From: Kallipyga massiliensis ph2
GTDB taxonomy: Bacteria; Bacillota; Clostridia; Tissierellales; Peptoniphilaceae
NCBI RefSeq assembly: GCF_000311985.1
Contig: NZ_HE978585.1
Span: forward strand, 629,484-693,483
Direction of reading: 5' to 3'
DNA: 64,000 nt
The notes under the pieces were generated by a model. It searched no databases, was not told the origin of the DNA, and saw only the letters and a list, made by a program, of their open reading frames with translations. The number at the start of each line of letters is the position of its first letter. Within the stretch, counting starts at the first letter, position 1. Shown piece after piece: positions 46,905-55,540 of this stretch. The position numbers and the translations under genes are program-made.

Positions 46905-47270
46905 ATGACAAAGACCAAGGCGGTGTTCGAAACCGTTCAAGACCAAATCCTGGAGGACCTCCTCTCGGGGGTCTACCAAGCCGGGGATCCGGTCCCCGAC
47001 CGGGAGAGCCTGCGGAGGGTCTTCCGGACCAATACCGAAACCATCGACCGGGCCATCCAGGGTCTGGAGGCCCGTGGACTCATCTGCCGGGAGGGAGAGG
47101 GTCTGGCCTTCACCCGGGACCGGGACCGCCTGGCCCTGGCCCGTGAAGACCTGGTCCAAGGCCACTTCCAAGACTTCCTTGACCGGGCCCGAAAGCTGGG
47201 CATGGACGATGGGGAGATTCGGCGGTTTGTTCTGAATAAAGGAGGATTCCATGACCAAGCTAGAGGATAG
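46905..47270 (+). CDS. GntR-family regulator (YtrA type)
   Basis: A 121-residue regulator with a GntR winged helix (about 8-75: QDQILEDLLSGVYQAGDPVP, then ETIDRAIQGLEARGLI) and only a short C-terminal helix, the YtrA pattern. Such regulators usually repress the ABC operon in which they are the first gene. GGGAGGGTG precedes the ATG; its end overlaps the ATPase gene by 20 nt. Confidence 0.88.
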   Translation: MTKTKAVFETVQDQILEDLLSGVYQAGDPVPDRESLRRVFRTNTETIDRAIQGLEARGLICREGEGLAFTRDRDRLALAREDLVQGHFQDFLDRARKLGMDDGEIRRFVLNKGGFHDQARG

Positions 47271-48195
47271 GATCCGGGAGGAACTGGAGAAGACGGAGAA
47301 AAGCGAAAAGACGGAAAAAATAGAAAAAAACGAAAAGACGGAAAAGTCCTCTCCAAAAAAGAAGAAAAAGAAAAAAGGCAAGGCCAAGGCGGTGGAAATG
47401 CAGGTGATTCCCGAAGTGGAGATTCCGGAGACGCCGGGCGAGGCTGATGAGGTTCCGGAGCCGGTCGATGAGGTTCCGGAAGAAACGCCCGAACCCTTCG
47501 TCTACAAGCCCCGCCTGGTGGTCAAGAACCTGACCAAGTCCATGGCCAACCAGGTCATCCTGGATGACCTTTCTTTCGATCTGGCGGAGGGCCGGGTCCT
47601 GGGCCTCATGGGCCCCAACGGGGCGGGCAAGTCCACCCTCCTCCGGATCCTGGCGGGGCTCTTCCACCCGACCAAGGGGACGGTGACGGTCAATGGGGAG
47701 CCGGTAGGCCTGAAAACCAAGGGGATGGTCTCCTACTTCCCCGAAGGAGGCCTGGTCGGCTTTGGGGAGTCGGTCTCCTCAGCCCGTGCCTTCTTTGTCA
47801 AGTTCTTCCCGGACTTCGACAAGGACCGGTTCGACGAATTGGTCGACCGCTTTCAGATTCCCGAAAAGCGGGTGGGCCACCTCTCCATCGGCTACCGGGT
47901 CCGCCTCTCCATGGCCCTCTGTTTGAGCCGTGAGGCCGACCTCTACCTCCTGGATGAGCCCCTGGGCAACCTGGACCCCCTGGTCCGGGACGACATCATC
48001 GACCTCCTGGTGGAGTCCGTGGGCGGCCAAGCCTCATTTATTATCACCAGCCAGAGGGTCCGGGACATCGAGTCCATTTTCGATGAGGTGATTTTCTTGG
48101 ACAAGGGGAAGATCGTCAAGCAGGGGCCGGCGGAGGTCCTCCGGATGGAGGAAGGCCTGTCCATGGATGACCTCTACAAAGAGATCTACCGCTAG
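47251..48195 (+). CDS. ABC transporter ATPase with charged N-terminal extension
   Basis: A 314-residue ATPase. Residues 1-85 are a low-complexity extension: repeats of EKxEK, then a run of seven Lys, then a Glu/Pro/Val-rich stretch. The ABC domain follows with Walker A GPNGAGKST (121-129), signature LSIGY and Walker B LYLLDEP. AAGGAGG precedes the ATG at 47251, so the extension is probably translated. Related YtrB-type ATPases lack such an extension. It would energise the two downstream permeases; the substrate is unknown. Confidence 0.87.
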   Translation: MTKLEDRIREELEKTEKSEKTEKIEKNEKTEKSSPKKKKKKKGKAKAVEMQVIPEVEIPETPGEADEVPEPVDEVPEETPEPFVYKPRLVVKNLTKSMANQVILDDLSFDLAEGRVLGLMGPNGAGKSTLLRILAGLFHPTKGTVTVNGEPVGLKTKGMVSYFPEGGLVGFGESVSSARAFFVKFFPDFDKDRFDELVDRFQIPEKRVGHLSIGYRVRLSMALCLSREADLYLLDEPLGNLDPLVRDDIIDLLVESVGGQASFIITSQRVRDIESIFDEVIFLDKGKIVKQGPAEVLRMEEGLSMDDLYKEIYR

Positions 48196-48203
48196 GAGGG
48201 CCT

Positions 48204-49061
48204 ATGTGGCGCATATTTATCCAACGAAGACGGAATAAAATCGGCCGGCGGTGGATCCTCTTCGCCCTGGCCCTGGTCCTTTTTCTGGCCATGAGCCGGA
48301 TCCAGGAGGCCATCTCTCCCCATTTCCCGGACATGGACGGGGAGCCTTCCGGCCGGTTCATGGACCTCCTCTCCGGCCTTCCTTTCGTTTTTCCGGGCCT
48401 GGTCCTCTTTCTGGAAGCCTGGGAGGCCTTGGGGGACTACTATGGCCCTGAGGCCGGTCCGGCCCTCCACCTGGTCCCCCTTTCCCGGGCCCGGGAATTC
48501 GGCGGCCGCTTCCTTTCGGTCCTTTTCACGGTCTTCCTTGCCCTGGTCCTCATGGCCGGGGCCGGTCAGATGGCCCGGCTCCTGGGCATGGAGGGCCATC
48601 TGACCGGCCCCTTCTTTCCTGAGGGGACCCTCTCGTTCTCTCTGACGGTGGCCGCCCTGGTCCAGGCCGCCTTCACCATCTCCCTCCTCTTCCTCCTCCA
48701 AACCCTGGGCCGCTTGTTCATGGGCCCCTGGAAGAAGCGGGCCCCCTCCCTCCAGATCCTGGTGGACAGTCTGGTCCTGGTCCCCTTGATGGCCGGGCTC
48801 ACCTTAGTTGCGGAGGTCCTCATCCCCCGCCGCCCCGTGGTCTTTTTCCCGGCCTCTTTTTCCCTCCACCTCATAGGCCCGGAGGCATGGACCCCCACCA
48901 GCCGGATTCTCTGGACTTATGCGAGGGTAAACCCTGAGGCAGCCGGCCTGTTTGAAGGGGAAGAGGGGCTCTGGGCCATCCCTCTGGCCCTGGTCATCTT
49001 AGTTACTATCCTGGTCTTCACTGCCAGCGCCGCCCTGGCCGAAGACCGGATCGACGATTAG
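48204..49061 (+). CDS. ABC-2 type permease
   Basis: A 285-residue membrane protein with about six hydrophobic segments and no conserved enzymatic motif, located directly after the ATPase. The basic start (RIFIQRRRNKIGRRW) followed by a hydrophobic helix is typical of ABC-2 permeases. AGGAGG precedes the ATG. Role inferred from position and topology. Confidence 0.72.
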   Translation: MWRIFIQRRRNKIGRRWILFALALVLFLAMSRIQEAISPHFPDMDGEPSGRFMDLLSGLPFVFPGLVLFLEAWEALGDYYGPEAGPALHLVPLSRAREFGGRFLSVLFTVFLALVLMAGAGQMARLLGMEGHLTGPFFPEGTLSFSLTVAALVQAAFTISLLFLLQTLGRLFMGPWKKRAPSLQILVDSLVLVPLMAGLTLVAEVLIPRRPVVFFPASFSLHLIGPEAWTPTSRILWTYARVNPEAAGLFEGEEGLWAIPLALVILVTILVFTASAALAEDRIDD

Positions 49062-49070
49062 GAGAATGCT

Positions 49071-49946
49071 ATGGTCAAACGCATACGACATGAAATCCGG
49101 GAATTTTTCCCGGTCATGGGTTTCTTCTACCTGCTCTTTATCCTCTTCCGCCTGGGCGGCCTGGCCTTCATTTCCATCAAGGGCCAATCCGTCCAAACCA
49201 GCGAGCTCTACCTCCTGGTTTCCTACCTCATCCAAGTGGCCATCCTGGTAGGTCTGGGCATCCTGATCGCCTACAACTTCTCCAAGGAGCTGACCAGCCG
49301 TGAGGGGGTGAAAAGCTTCCTCACCCCCATGCCCGGTTGGAAGATCATCCTGGCCAAGTACCTGGCCATCCTCATCCTCTGCGGGGTCTTCTTCCTCCTG
49401 GTCCAGGTCTCCTCAGCCTTCATCCAGGACGGATCCATGAAACCCCTCTATCTCAAGCTCCGGACCGCCATGCTGGACCGGGGCGTCCTCATGGGCCTGG
49501 TCTTGGGCTGGTTCGAGATGGACGGCCTGGCCCTCATCTACTTCATCCTCTGGTGGACCATGGTCTACTTCTTCGGCGTCTATACCTGGACCCGTCTCTA
49601 CTATAACTACAGGCGGCGGGTCTGGGCCCTCTCCGTCACCTTCTCCCAACCCCTGGTTTTTTTCCTGGGTATCTTTTGCCTGGACTGGCTCATCTACGGC
49701 GTTAACCGCCTCCTTCCCCTATATATCGGTAAGGAAGACCTGGGCCTCCACCTGGCGGAAAAGACCCCGGAACTCTCCCTGACCATCCAACGGCTCTACC
49801 ACAACGGGATCGGCTTCCTCCATGAGTCCGGAGGCAAGATCGGAGAAATGGCCGGCTACTCCCTCTCCTCCTACGCCCTGGTGGTCATCCTGGCTCTCAT
49901 CTTCTTCTTCCTGGCCCAACGCTATTGGGAGAAATTGGACCGGTGA
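49071..49946 (+). CDS. ABC-2 type permease
   Basis: A 291-residue membrane protein with about six hydrophobic segments and the pattern FSKELTSREGVKSFLTPMPG between helices 2 and 3, as seen in ABC-2 permeases. It lies 9 nt after the other permease and is the last gene of the GntR-ATPase-permease-permease operon, a layout like ytr operons that respond to cell-wall antibiotics. Substrate unknown. Confidence 0.75.
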   Translation: MVKRIRHEIREFFPVMGFFYLLFILFRLGGLAFISIKGQSVQTSELYLLVSYLIQVAILVGLGILIAYNFSKELTSREGVKSFLTPMPGWKIILAKYLAILILCGVFFLLVQVSSAFIQDGSMKPLYLKLRTAMLDRGVLMGLVLGWFEMDGLALIYFILWWTMVYFFGVYTWTRLYYNYRRRVWALSVTFSQPLVFFLGIFCLDWLIYGVNRLLPLYIGKEDLGLHLAEKTPELSLTIQRLYHNGIGFLHESGGKIGEMAGYSLSSYALVVILALIFFFLAQRYWEKLDR

Positions 49947-49972
49947 GGATGCTGTGCCTTGGGAGATGGCAG

Positions 49973-50338
49973 GATCATGAGGTTTACCAGGGAAAGGAAA
50001 CCGGCCTACGGCGATGGCTCCTGCCTCGGGCTTTGAACCCTGTTATTCTCAAAATTCTCCAAAATATCAGGGTTTCCGCCCCTGATATTTTGGCAATCTA
50101 ACAAAAAAGCAGGGTACTTTTTCACCCTGCTTTTCTTATGATTCAGCAAATTGTCAGGGTTTTTACCCTGATTTTCTTACGATCTGCTCATTCATCAGGG
50201 TCATTTTTACCCCTGATATTCTTGTGATTTAGCAAATTGTCAGGGCACTGGACCCTGATTTTCTTGACATTCTCCAGATTGTCAGGGTTCCCGGCCTCGA
50301 CTCGGCTGCGAATTAGGGCCTCCCAGGGCTCCGGCCCG
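49973..50338 (-). repeat. Array C: phased CAGGG/CCCTG palindromes, inverted copy of array A
   Basis: Dyads centred at 50076, 50119.5, 50162.5, 50205.5 and 50249 are spaced 43 to 43.5 bp, with a further degenerate unit at 50282. Read on the minus strand, the linkers match those of array A (ACAATTTGCT, AATCA, AAGAA). A 17-bp motif (50016-50032) is the exact complement of the one ending array A. The left end GATCATGAGGTTT (49973-49985) and the right end CCCAGGGCTCCGGCCC (50323-50338) match those of array B. It fills the gap between the ABC operon and the peptidase gene. Confidence 0.88.
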
Positions 50339-50349
50339 TGACCGGCCCC

Positions 50350-53238
50350 TCAGATCCTCCGGACCTCGTCGAAGAGATCCTTGTCTTTATCGATGGCTTC
50401 TTTGGAGCCCAGGACAACCACGGAGGCCTGGTCCCAGGCTTGTCTCAGGGGGTCGGCCAGGGACCGGAGGTCGTCCAGGCGGGTTTCCTTGATTTCCCGG
50501 AGGATCCGGTCGTGGAAGGCGGCGTCGATTCCCCGGAGGTAGTTAGAGAGGTCGAAGAGGCCCTTTTGGTTTTCGGTCATGGGGCCATCGACCCGGCCGA
50601 CGGATCCGATGATGAAGCGGACCAGGTCGTCATCCGCCAGGTCCAGCTTGGCTACTTGGTCGGGGAGGGTGTGGAAAATATCCAGGGTCCGGCGGAGTTG
50701 GGGGTCCCGGTAGGAGAAGGCTCCGGCGACTTGGTTGGTCCCCAGGGCGAGACCCTGGCCATAGGCTCCGCCCTTGGCCCGGATTTCCGTATAGAGGTAG
50801 GTGTTAGACAGAATATTGGAGAGGACCTGGAAGTGGCCCCCGTAGGTGGCTTGGTCGGGGTCCATGAGGGAAGCCATGGCTACGAATTGGACGTCCGAGG
50901 TCAGGCTGAAGGCCAGGGCTTTCTTGTCCGGCTGGAAGGAGAAGTCGCAGGCGGGCTCGGACTTTCCGGGCAGGGCGGCCAGGAAGCCCTCCACCCCCTC
51001 CATGACCCGGTCCAGGTCCCGGATCGACCCGGTGATGTTGACGAGGGGCTTGGCGGTCAGGAAGAGCCGGCGGTAGATCTCCTCCAACTTGGCCTGGTCC
51101 TTGGGGCCGAAGGTCATGGCCAGGTTTTTGAGCCAGAGGTAGTAGGACAGGCCCTTGAGCCGGTCGTTGTAGGCCCCGGCGGGGGTGACCTGGGCGACGG
51201 CCCGCTGGAGGGCGATGCCGGACCCATCGTCCACCATCCCCATCTCCATGGACGAGAGGATGATGGCTATGACCTCCCGGATCCGGTCCGCCTCATCGAA
51301 CCGGGTCCGGAGGACCTGGTCGGCCATGAGGTCCAGGCCTGCGGAGAGCTTGTCCAGGCCCAAGAACTTGGTGGAGAGGAGGAGCTTGCATTGGAAGTCC
51401 AGGGATCCCTGGCGGTCATAGACCTTGGGGGTCAGAGTGATGCCTCCGGTCAGGAGGTCCTCCTGAACCTCATAGTCCCGGTAGGAGAGGGTCTGGGTGG
51501 AGAGGCGTCCCATGAGGTCGGAGACCAGGGTGACATAGGGGAGGTCGGCCTCAGCGAAGTGGGCCAGGTCGAAGACCAGGGTCAGGTAGGTGATGCCAGA
51601 GGTGGGGAGGTCGTGGAGGAGGTAGGTAGCCCGGGCACTTTCCCGGACCTCCCGAGGGACCCGGACCAGGTGGTCGGGGAGGTCCTCCCGGCCCAGGCGG
51701 GGGATGGTGGCCTTGGCTTCCGGAGAATCGGGTCGGTTCTGCCGGTCCGCCAGGTCCTTGTTGGCTTGGATGAGGACCCGGATGTCCGCCTCCGAGAGGT
51801 CGGCCTTGTAGTCGGCCAGGGATTTGGCTAAGTCCCGGTCCCTTTGGGCATTGAGGCCGGCCTGGGGCGTGTGGACCAGGAAGACCCGGTTGGGGTTGTC
51901 CAGGAGCTTGTCCCGGATGTAGGCTTCCAGGGCCCCTTCCCGGACCATGGCCCGGACCGACCGGAGCTTGTCCTCATAAGCGATCCTTTCCATGGGGTCG
52001 GCGCCATAGATTCCTTCGGACAGGGCCATGGCCATGAAGAGGATGCCCTTGGTTGCCATCCCCTGCTTCTCCCTGAGGTCGAATTCCAGGGATTGGAGGA
52101 GGCCGGACAGGAGGTCACGGTCCAGACCATCCTCCACCATCCGCCGGATCTCCCGGTCGACCACTTTCAGGAAGAGGTCCTTTTTGTCGGGGTCCACCCC
52201 CTTGGCGACCAGGGAGAAGCCGACTTCCTTGAGGTCCCAGACCTCGGACAGGAGGTCCTTGGCTCCCACTTCCTCCAGGACGGCCCGGCGGAGGGAAGAG
52301 GACTCCGACTTGACCAGGACCTGGTCCATGAGGTTATAAAGATAACGGACCTCATCCGTCCTGGCTCGGTCGACCAGCCAGGAGAGGGAGAAGAAGGTCT
52401 GGCCCTCCTCATCCTCGCCCGTGTCGATGGAGAAGGGAACTTCCTTGATTATGGGGGCCTCTATTTTCGCCATCACATCCGGCAGGCCCTGGACTTCTTT
52501 TTGATCAAAGTCATCCAGATAGGAGGCCAGGTGGTCGAAGGTGGCTTCCTCATCGATGGCCCCATAGAGGAAGATGTAGGCATTGGAGGGGTGGTAGTAA
52601 GTCCGGTGGAAGTCGCAGAAGGCCTCATAGGTCAGGTCGGGGATCCGGTAGGGGTCTCCGCCGGCGTTGTTGGCATAGATGGTTCCCTGGTAGAGGGACC
52701 TCATGATGGCGTCGAAGACCTGGTCTTCGGGGGAGGACATGGCCCCCCTCATCTCGTTGTAGACGACCCCGCTCAGGGTCAGGGGGTCCTCGGGCCGGTC
52801 GATGGCGTAGTGCCAGCCCTCCTGGCGGAAGATCCGGTCATCCTCGAGGACGGTAGGGTAGAAGATGGCGTCCAGGTAGAGGTCCATGAGGTTATGGAAG
52901 TCGGTGGGGTTCCGGGAGGCGATGGGGTAGACCGTCTTGTCGGGGTAGGTCATGGCGTTGAGGAAGGTCTGGAGGGAGGACTGGAGGAGGTCCATGAAGG
53001 GCTCCTTGGTCTTGTACTTCCGGGACCCGTTGAGGACGCAGTGTTCCAGGATGTGGCAATTTCCGGTCGATCCCAGGGGCGGGGTGGGGAAGGCGATAGC
53101 AAAGACCTTGTTGTCGTCGGTGTTCTTCATGTGGAGGACCCGGGCGCCGGTCTTCTCGTGTCTATATAAATGAAGGGTAGAGGCCTCCTCGGGGACGGCC
53201 CGCTCCTTAATTTGGGTGAATCCGTGGATTATGGTCAT
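50350..53238 (-). CDS. M16C (presequence-protease/insulinase-like) metalloprotease
   Basis: A 962-residue zinc protease of the M16C group. The inverted zinc motif HILEH (62-66) near the N-terminus and the distal glutamate in VVYNEMRGAM are present. Two M16 halves and a central linker make up a clamshell that encloses and cuts peptides of up to several tens of residues; bacterial members probably degrade free peptides. AAAGGAG precedes the ATG at 53238. It is a single-gene unit bordered by repeat arrays C and D. Confidence 0.92.
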   Translation of the reverse strand: MTIIHGFTQIKERAVPEEASTLHLYRHEKTGARVLHMKNTDDNKVFAIAFPTPPLGSTGNCHILEHCVLNGSRKYKTKEPFMDLLQSSLQTFLNAMTYPDKTVYPIASRNPTDFHNLMDLYLDAIFYPTVLEDDRIFRQEGWHYAIDRPEDPLTLSGVVYNEMRGAMSSPEDQVFDAIMRSLYQGTIYANNAGGDPYRIPDLTYEAFCDFHRTYYHPSNAYIFLYGAIDEEATFDHLASYLDDFDQKEVQGLPDVMAKIEAPIIKEVPFSIDTGEDEEGQTFFSLSWLVDRARTDEVRYLYNLMDQVLVKSESSSLRRAVLEEVGAKDLLSEVWDLKEVGFSLVAKGVDPDKKDLFLKVVDREIRRMVEDGLDRDLLSGLLQSLEFDLREKQGMATKGILFMAMALSEGIYGADPMERIAYEDKLRSVRAMVREGALEAYIRDKLLDNPNRVFLVHTPQAGLNAQRDRDLAKSLADYKADLSEADIRVLIQANKDLADRQNRPDSPEAKATIPRLGREDLPDHLVRVPREVRESARATYLLHDLPTSGITYLTLVFDLAHFAEADLPYVTLVSDLMGRLSTQTLSYRDYEVQEDLLTGGITLTPKVYDRQGSLDFQCKLLLSTKFLGLDKLSAGLDLMADQVLRTRFDEADRIREVIAIILSSMEMGMVDDGSGIALQRAVAQVTPAGAYNDRLKGLSYYLWLKNLAMTFGPKDQAKLEEIYRRLFLTAKPLVNITGSIRDLDRVMEGVEGFLAALPGKSEPACDFSFQPDKKALAFSLTSDVQFVAMASLMDPDQATYGGHFQVLSNILSNTYLYTEIRAKGGAYGQGLALGTNQVAGAFSYRDPQLRRTLDIFHTLPDQVAKLDLADDDLVRFIIGSVGRVDGPMTENQKGLFDLSNYLRGIDAAFHDRILREIKETRLDDLRSLADPLRQAWDQASVVVLGSKEAIDKDKDLFDEVRRI

Positions 53239-53325
53239 GATGGGCTCCTTTCATCAGGTGATGAAACTATACTACCAAAGATGGGGAGGGGGAAGAAGCC
53301 TGAAAGGATGGTTTTGGGTCGGAAG

Positions 53326-53588
53326 TAGTGGTGGTTTGGGGAAAAACGTCAAACAAACACTATAGATTTGGGCCTGTGGTAGTGGTGGTTCGAAGAAAAA
53401 CGTCAAACAAACACTATAGATTTTGGGAATATGATCGTTGCGGTCGTGTTGATTGGCGAAAAAACGGCTAACCGCCACTATTGAGAGGGAAGAAATATAG
53501 TGTTGATTGGCGGGAAAATGGCAAACCAACACGAATGAGGCGGGAAAAACGTAGTGTTGATTTGGGGAAAAAGGTGATACCAACACTA
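53326..53588. repeat. Array D: five 37-bp dyads at 54-bp period
   Basis: Five imperfect palindromes of exactly 37 bp (arms TAGTGTTGATT-like with AAACCAACACTA-like complements around an A-rich loop) start at 53326, 53380, 53444, 53498 and 53552. Linkers are 17, 27, 17 and 17 bp. The family differs in sequence and period from arrays A-C. The repeats are too degenerate and the linkers too short for CRISPR. A spurious minus-strand frame runs through it. Confidence 0.85.
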
Positions 53589-53642
53589 TGGGGTCTGGAA
53601 ATGACATCCGGCTCATTTTTTGTTATCATAGTAATGACAGAA

Positions 53643-53698
53643 CCTCTCCACGCTTAATGTAGATTCTCTACATGCGGACCACGGAGAGGGCTTTTTTT
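53643..53698 (+). terminator. Terminator-like compound hairpin
   Basis: Outer arms CCTCTCC (53643-53649) / GGAGAGG (53683-53689) and inner arms ATGTAG / CTACAT are followed by seven T. No plus-strand gene is seen immediately upstream, so it may be a relic or end a small RNA. Confidence 0.6.
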
Positions 53699-53815
53699 AT
53701 ATATGTGAGTTTTGACAGGGACAGATGACTTGTTTAAAAGCGTATGCTTTCAAATTGGAATTCAAGCGATATAACTAGGAACCTCTTACTTTGATATAAT
53801 AACTGGGAATAATTT

Positions 53816-53913
53816 AATCGTGAGTGAATCGTGCGAAGATCGTGCGAGCCAATACACAAAACCTTGTTTTCATGCGATTTATGAAGGGGAGAATCGTGAG
53901 TGAATCGTGCGAA
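53816..53913 (+). repeat. 22-bp direct repeat in gene-poor stretch
   Basis: A 22-bp sequence starting AATCGTGAGTGAATCG and ending GTGCGAA occurs exactly at 53816-53837 and 53892-53913, 76 bp apart. Within it, ATCGTG recurs. Function unknown; possibly an operator or att-like site. Confidence 0.7.
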
Positions 53914-53948
53914 ACTGTTAGTTGATTGTTAAAGAAAGGGGGAACAAG

Positions 53949-54008
53949 ATGAAAGAGTCGGATTTACTTAAACTCGCTGAAAAGAATTTTGAGATTTATC
54001 GAAGATAA
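53949..54008 (+). pseudogene. Truncated 19-codon gene start
   Basis: After AAAGAAAGGGGG an ATG opens a short frame (MKESDLLKLAEKNFEIYRR) that stops at once. The N-terminus resembles that of AbiEi-type antitoxin/regulator proteins, so this may be the remnant of such a gene. Little else is recognisable between 53700 and 54087. Confidence 0.35.
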
Positions 54009-54087
54009 AATTAATAAATGATCTGATTAGAATTTTCTTCGTAGCTAATCACTACCCCGGAACGGGATAAAAAGGAAGGAATTTATC

Positions 54088-54115
54088 TTGCAAAACCGGT
54101 GGCATTTAGTATAAT
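54088..54115 (+). promoter_or_regulatory. Promoter of rpsF-ssb-rpsR
   Basis: TTGCAA (54088-54093) and TATAAT (54110-54115) are 16 bp apart. The leader of about 90 nt that follows can fold into two hairpins and could hold an S6/S18 autoregulatory site, which I could not confirm. Confidence 0.65.
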
Positions 54116-54213
54116 GTATGGGTATGTTCAGTGGTTTGGGGCGTTTTCTGCCCTGCCGTGAGCAATCTCTGGTCCGTTCACAAGCGGGTCAAATCCAAAG
54201 GGAGGTGAAAGAC

Positions 54214-54498
54214 ATGAATCAATATGAGATGGTGGTCATCTTACGCGCTGATGTCGAAGAAGAAGACCGCAAAAAAGTCTTGGATCGCTTGATTGATGCG
54301 ATCGATGAGACCGGCAAGGTCCTGGATCTCGATGAGTGGGGAAACCGCAAGCTTGCCTATCCGATTGACTTCAAGAAAGACGGCTATTATGTGGTTCTGA
54401 CGTATGAAGCAGAGCCGGAAACCGTTCAGGAAGTCGAGCGTCGGGCAAGAATCTTGGACAACATCTTACGCTATCTGACTGTAAAGAAAGAGGCGTAA
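54214..54498 (+). CDS. rpsF: 30S ribosomal protein S6
   Basis: A 94-residue ribosomal protein that pairs with S18 on the platform of the small subunit. MNQYEMVVILRADVEEEDR and the central GNRKLAYPIDFKKDGYYVV are characteristic. GGGAGGTG before the ATG at 54214 decides the start over the longer frame from 54118. First gene of the conserved rpsF-ssb-rpsR operon. Confidence 0.96.
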   Translation: MNQYEMVVILRADVEEEDRKKVLDRLIDAIDETGKVLDLDEWGNRKLAYPIDFKKDGYYVVLTYEAEPETVQEVERRARILDNILRYLTVKKEA

Positions 54499-54514
54499 GT
54501 CCTAGGAGGTAGCG

Positions 54515-55018
54515 ATGAACCAAGTCGTTCTGATGGGAAGACTGACAAGAGACCCCGAGTTAACCTACAACAATTCTACAGGTAACGCCATGGTCCGCTT
54601 CACCCTTGCGGTGGACAAGAGACTGTCGCGTGAAAAGAAACAGGAAATGGAAGCGAACAATCAGCCCACGGCCGACTTCATCGGCTGTGTTTGCTGGGGA
54701 AGGTTAGCAGAGAATGTCAACCGCTTCACCGAGAAGGGAAAGCGGGTCCTGGTCGAAGGACGGATCCAAACCGGGTCCTATGTTGCCCAGGATGGATCTC
54801 GGCGCTACACCACCGATGTGGTGGCCAACAATGTTGAGTTTGTGGACTGGAAGGAACGCAACGATTCCTACAACCAGGGCGGTCCCGCCCCGGCCCCCCA
54901 AGCCAACAAGTATCCCGAGAACCGGAGTGCCCAGGGAAGCCAGGAAGCTGGCGGATCGGGCGATGACTTCTTCGGCGATGACTTCGCCCCGGTGGATGAT
55001 TCCCGCATCCCTTTCTAA
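54515..55018 (+). CDS. ssb: Single-stranded DNA-binding protein
   Basis: A 167-residue SSB. An OB fold (about 1-108) starts MNQVVLMGRLTRDPELTY and contains FIGCVCWGRLAENV. A flexible Pro/Gly/Gln linker leads to the acidic tip ending DDSRIPF, which recruits partner proteins. AGGAGGT precedes the ATG, 16 nt after rpsF. Two cysteines in the OB fold are unremarkable. Confidence 0.96.
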   Translation: MNQVVLMGRLTRDPELTYNNSTGNAMVRFTLAVDKRLSREKKQEMEANNQPTADFIGCVCWGRLAENVNRFTEKGKRVLVEGRIQTGSYVAQDGSRRYTTDVVANNVEFVDWKERNDSYNQGGPAPAPQANKYPENRSAQGSQEAGGSGDDFFGDDFAPVDDSRIPF

Positions 55019-55030
55019 AAAGGAGATCGT

Positions 55031-55258
55031 ATGAGCCGCCGCACATTTAGACCCCGCAGAAAGGTCTGCCAATTCTGCAAAGATAAGGAAAAAGTACTGG
55101 ACTACAAAGATGTGGAACAGGTCAAGAACTTTATCAGCGATGCCGGGAAGATCCTTCCCCGCCGCGTGACCGGGACCTGCGCAAAGCACCAGCGCGATGT
55201 CAACAAGGCTGTCAAGAGAGCCCGGGCCATCGCCATCATCCCCTACGAAGATAAGTAA
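55031..55258 (+). CDS. rpsR: 30S ribosomal protein S18
   Basis: A 75-residue ribosomal protein, partner of S6. Zinc ligands C13, C16, C50 and H53 (CQFC and GTCAKH) make it the zinc-binding form. [21 protein letters not shown]-like C-terminus is typical. AAAAGGAG precedes the ATG. Last gene of the operon, followed by a terminator. Confidence 0.95.
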   Translation: MSRRTFRPRRKVCQFCKDKEKVLDYKDVEQVKNFISDAGKILPRRVTGTCAKHQRDVNKAVKRARAIAIIPYEDK

Positions 55259-55259
55259 G

Positions 55260-55291
55260 AAAAAAGTCGGCCGTCTGGCCGGCTTTTTTTT
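55260..55291 (+). terminator. Terminator after rpsR
   Basis: Arms GTCGGCC / GGCCGGC with loop GTCT and eight T. Confidence 0.92.
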
Positions 55292-55301
55292 GTGGGGTAA
55301 C

Positions 55302-55335
55302 AAAAAAATCGGGTGACGCATAAATGCATCACCCG
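55302..55335 (-). terminator. Minus-strand terminator of the decayed ASCH-type gene
   Basis: On the minus strand CGGGTGATGCA / TGCGTCACCCG with a 4-nt loop is followed by seven T. It fits the end of the gene remnant at 55350-55540. Confidence 0.75.
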
Positions 55336-55349
55336 CAAAACTTTCGTTT

Positions 55350-55540
55350 TCAATTCGTAAGTTGATCATAGCTCATGTATTGAATACTATCAATGACAGC
55401 TTTATAAGTCGCATAAAAAGAAATCTGTGTGATAGTCCTTCTTCGGGATCCCGCTAAAGTCATTGGTTTTTTGCCAGACATCCTCCACGTCATCCTTAAT
55501 GATACCGAGGAGCCTTACCTCTCCAACAACCTTCTTTGTG
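55350..55540 (-). pseudogene. Fragment of an ASCH-type gene
   Basis: On the minus strand the segment 55540-55437 encodes KVVGEVRLLGIIKDDVEDVW and following residues, nearly identical to the middle of the ASCH-type protein at 60.1-60.7 kb. The DNA identity over about 100 bp is roughly 95%. The frame then shifts into an unrelated C-terminus. It marks one edge of the inserted AT-rich segment: plus-strand recombinase sequence begins at about 55541. Confidence 0.7.

Noticed and set aside
53272-53616. Minus-strand 114-codon gene through array D
   Set aside because: It only follows the 54-bp repeat; one 64-bp step breaks periodic coding, and no start signals exist.
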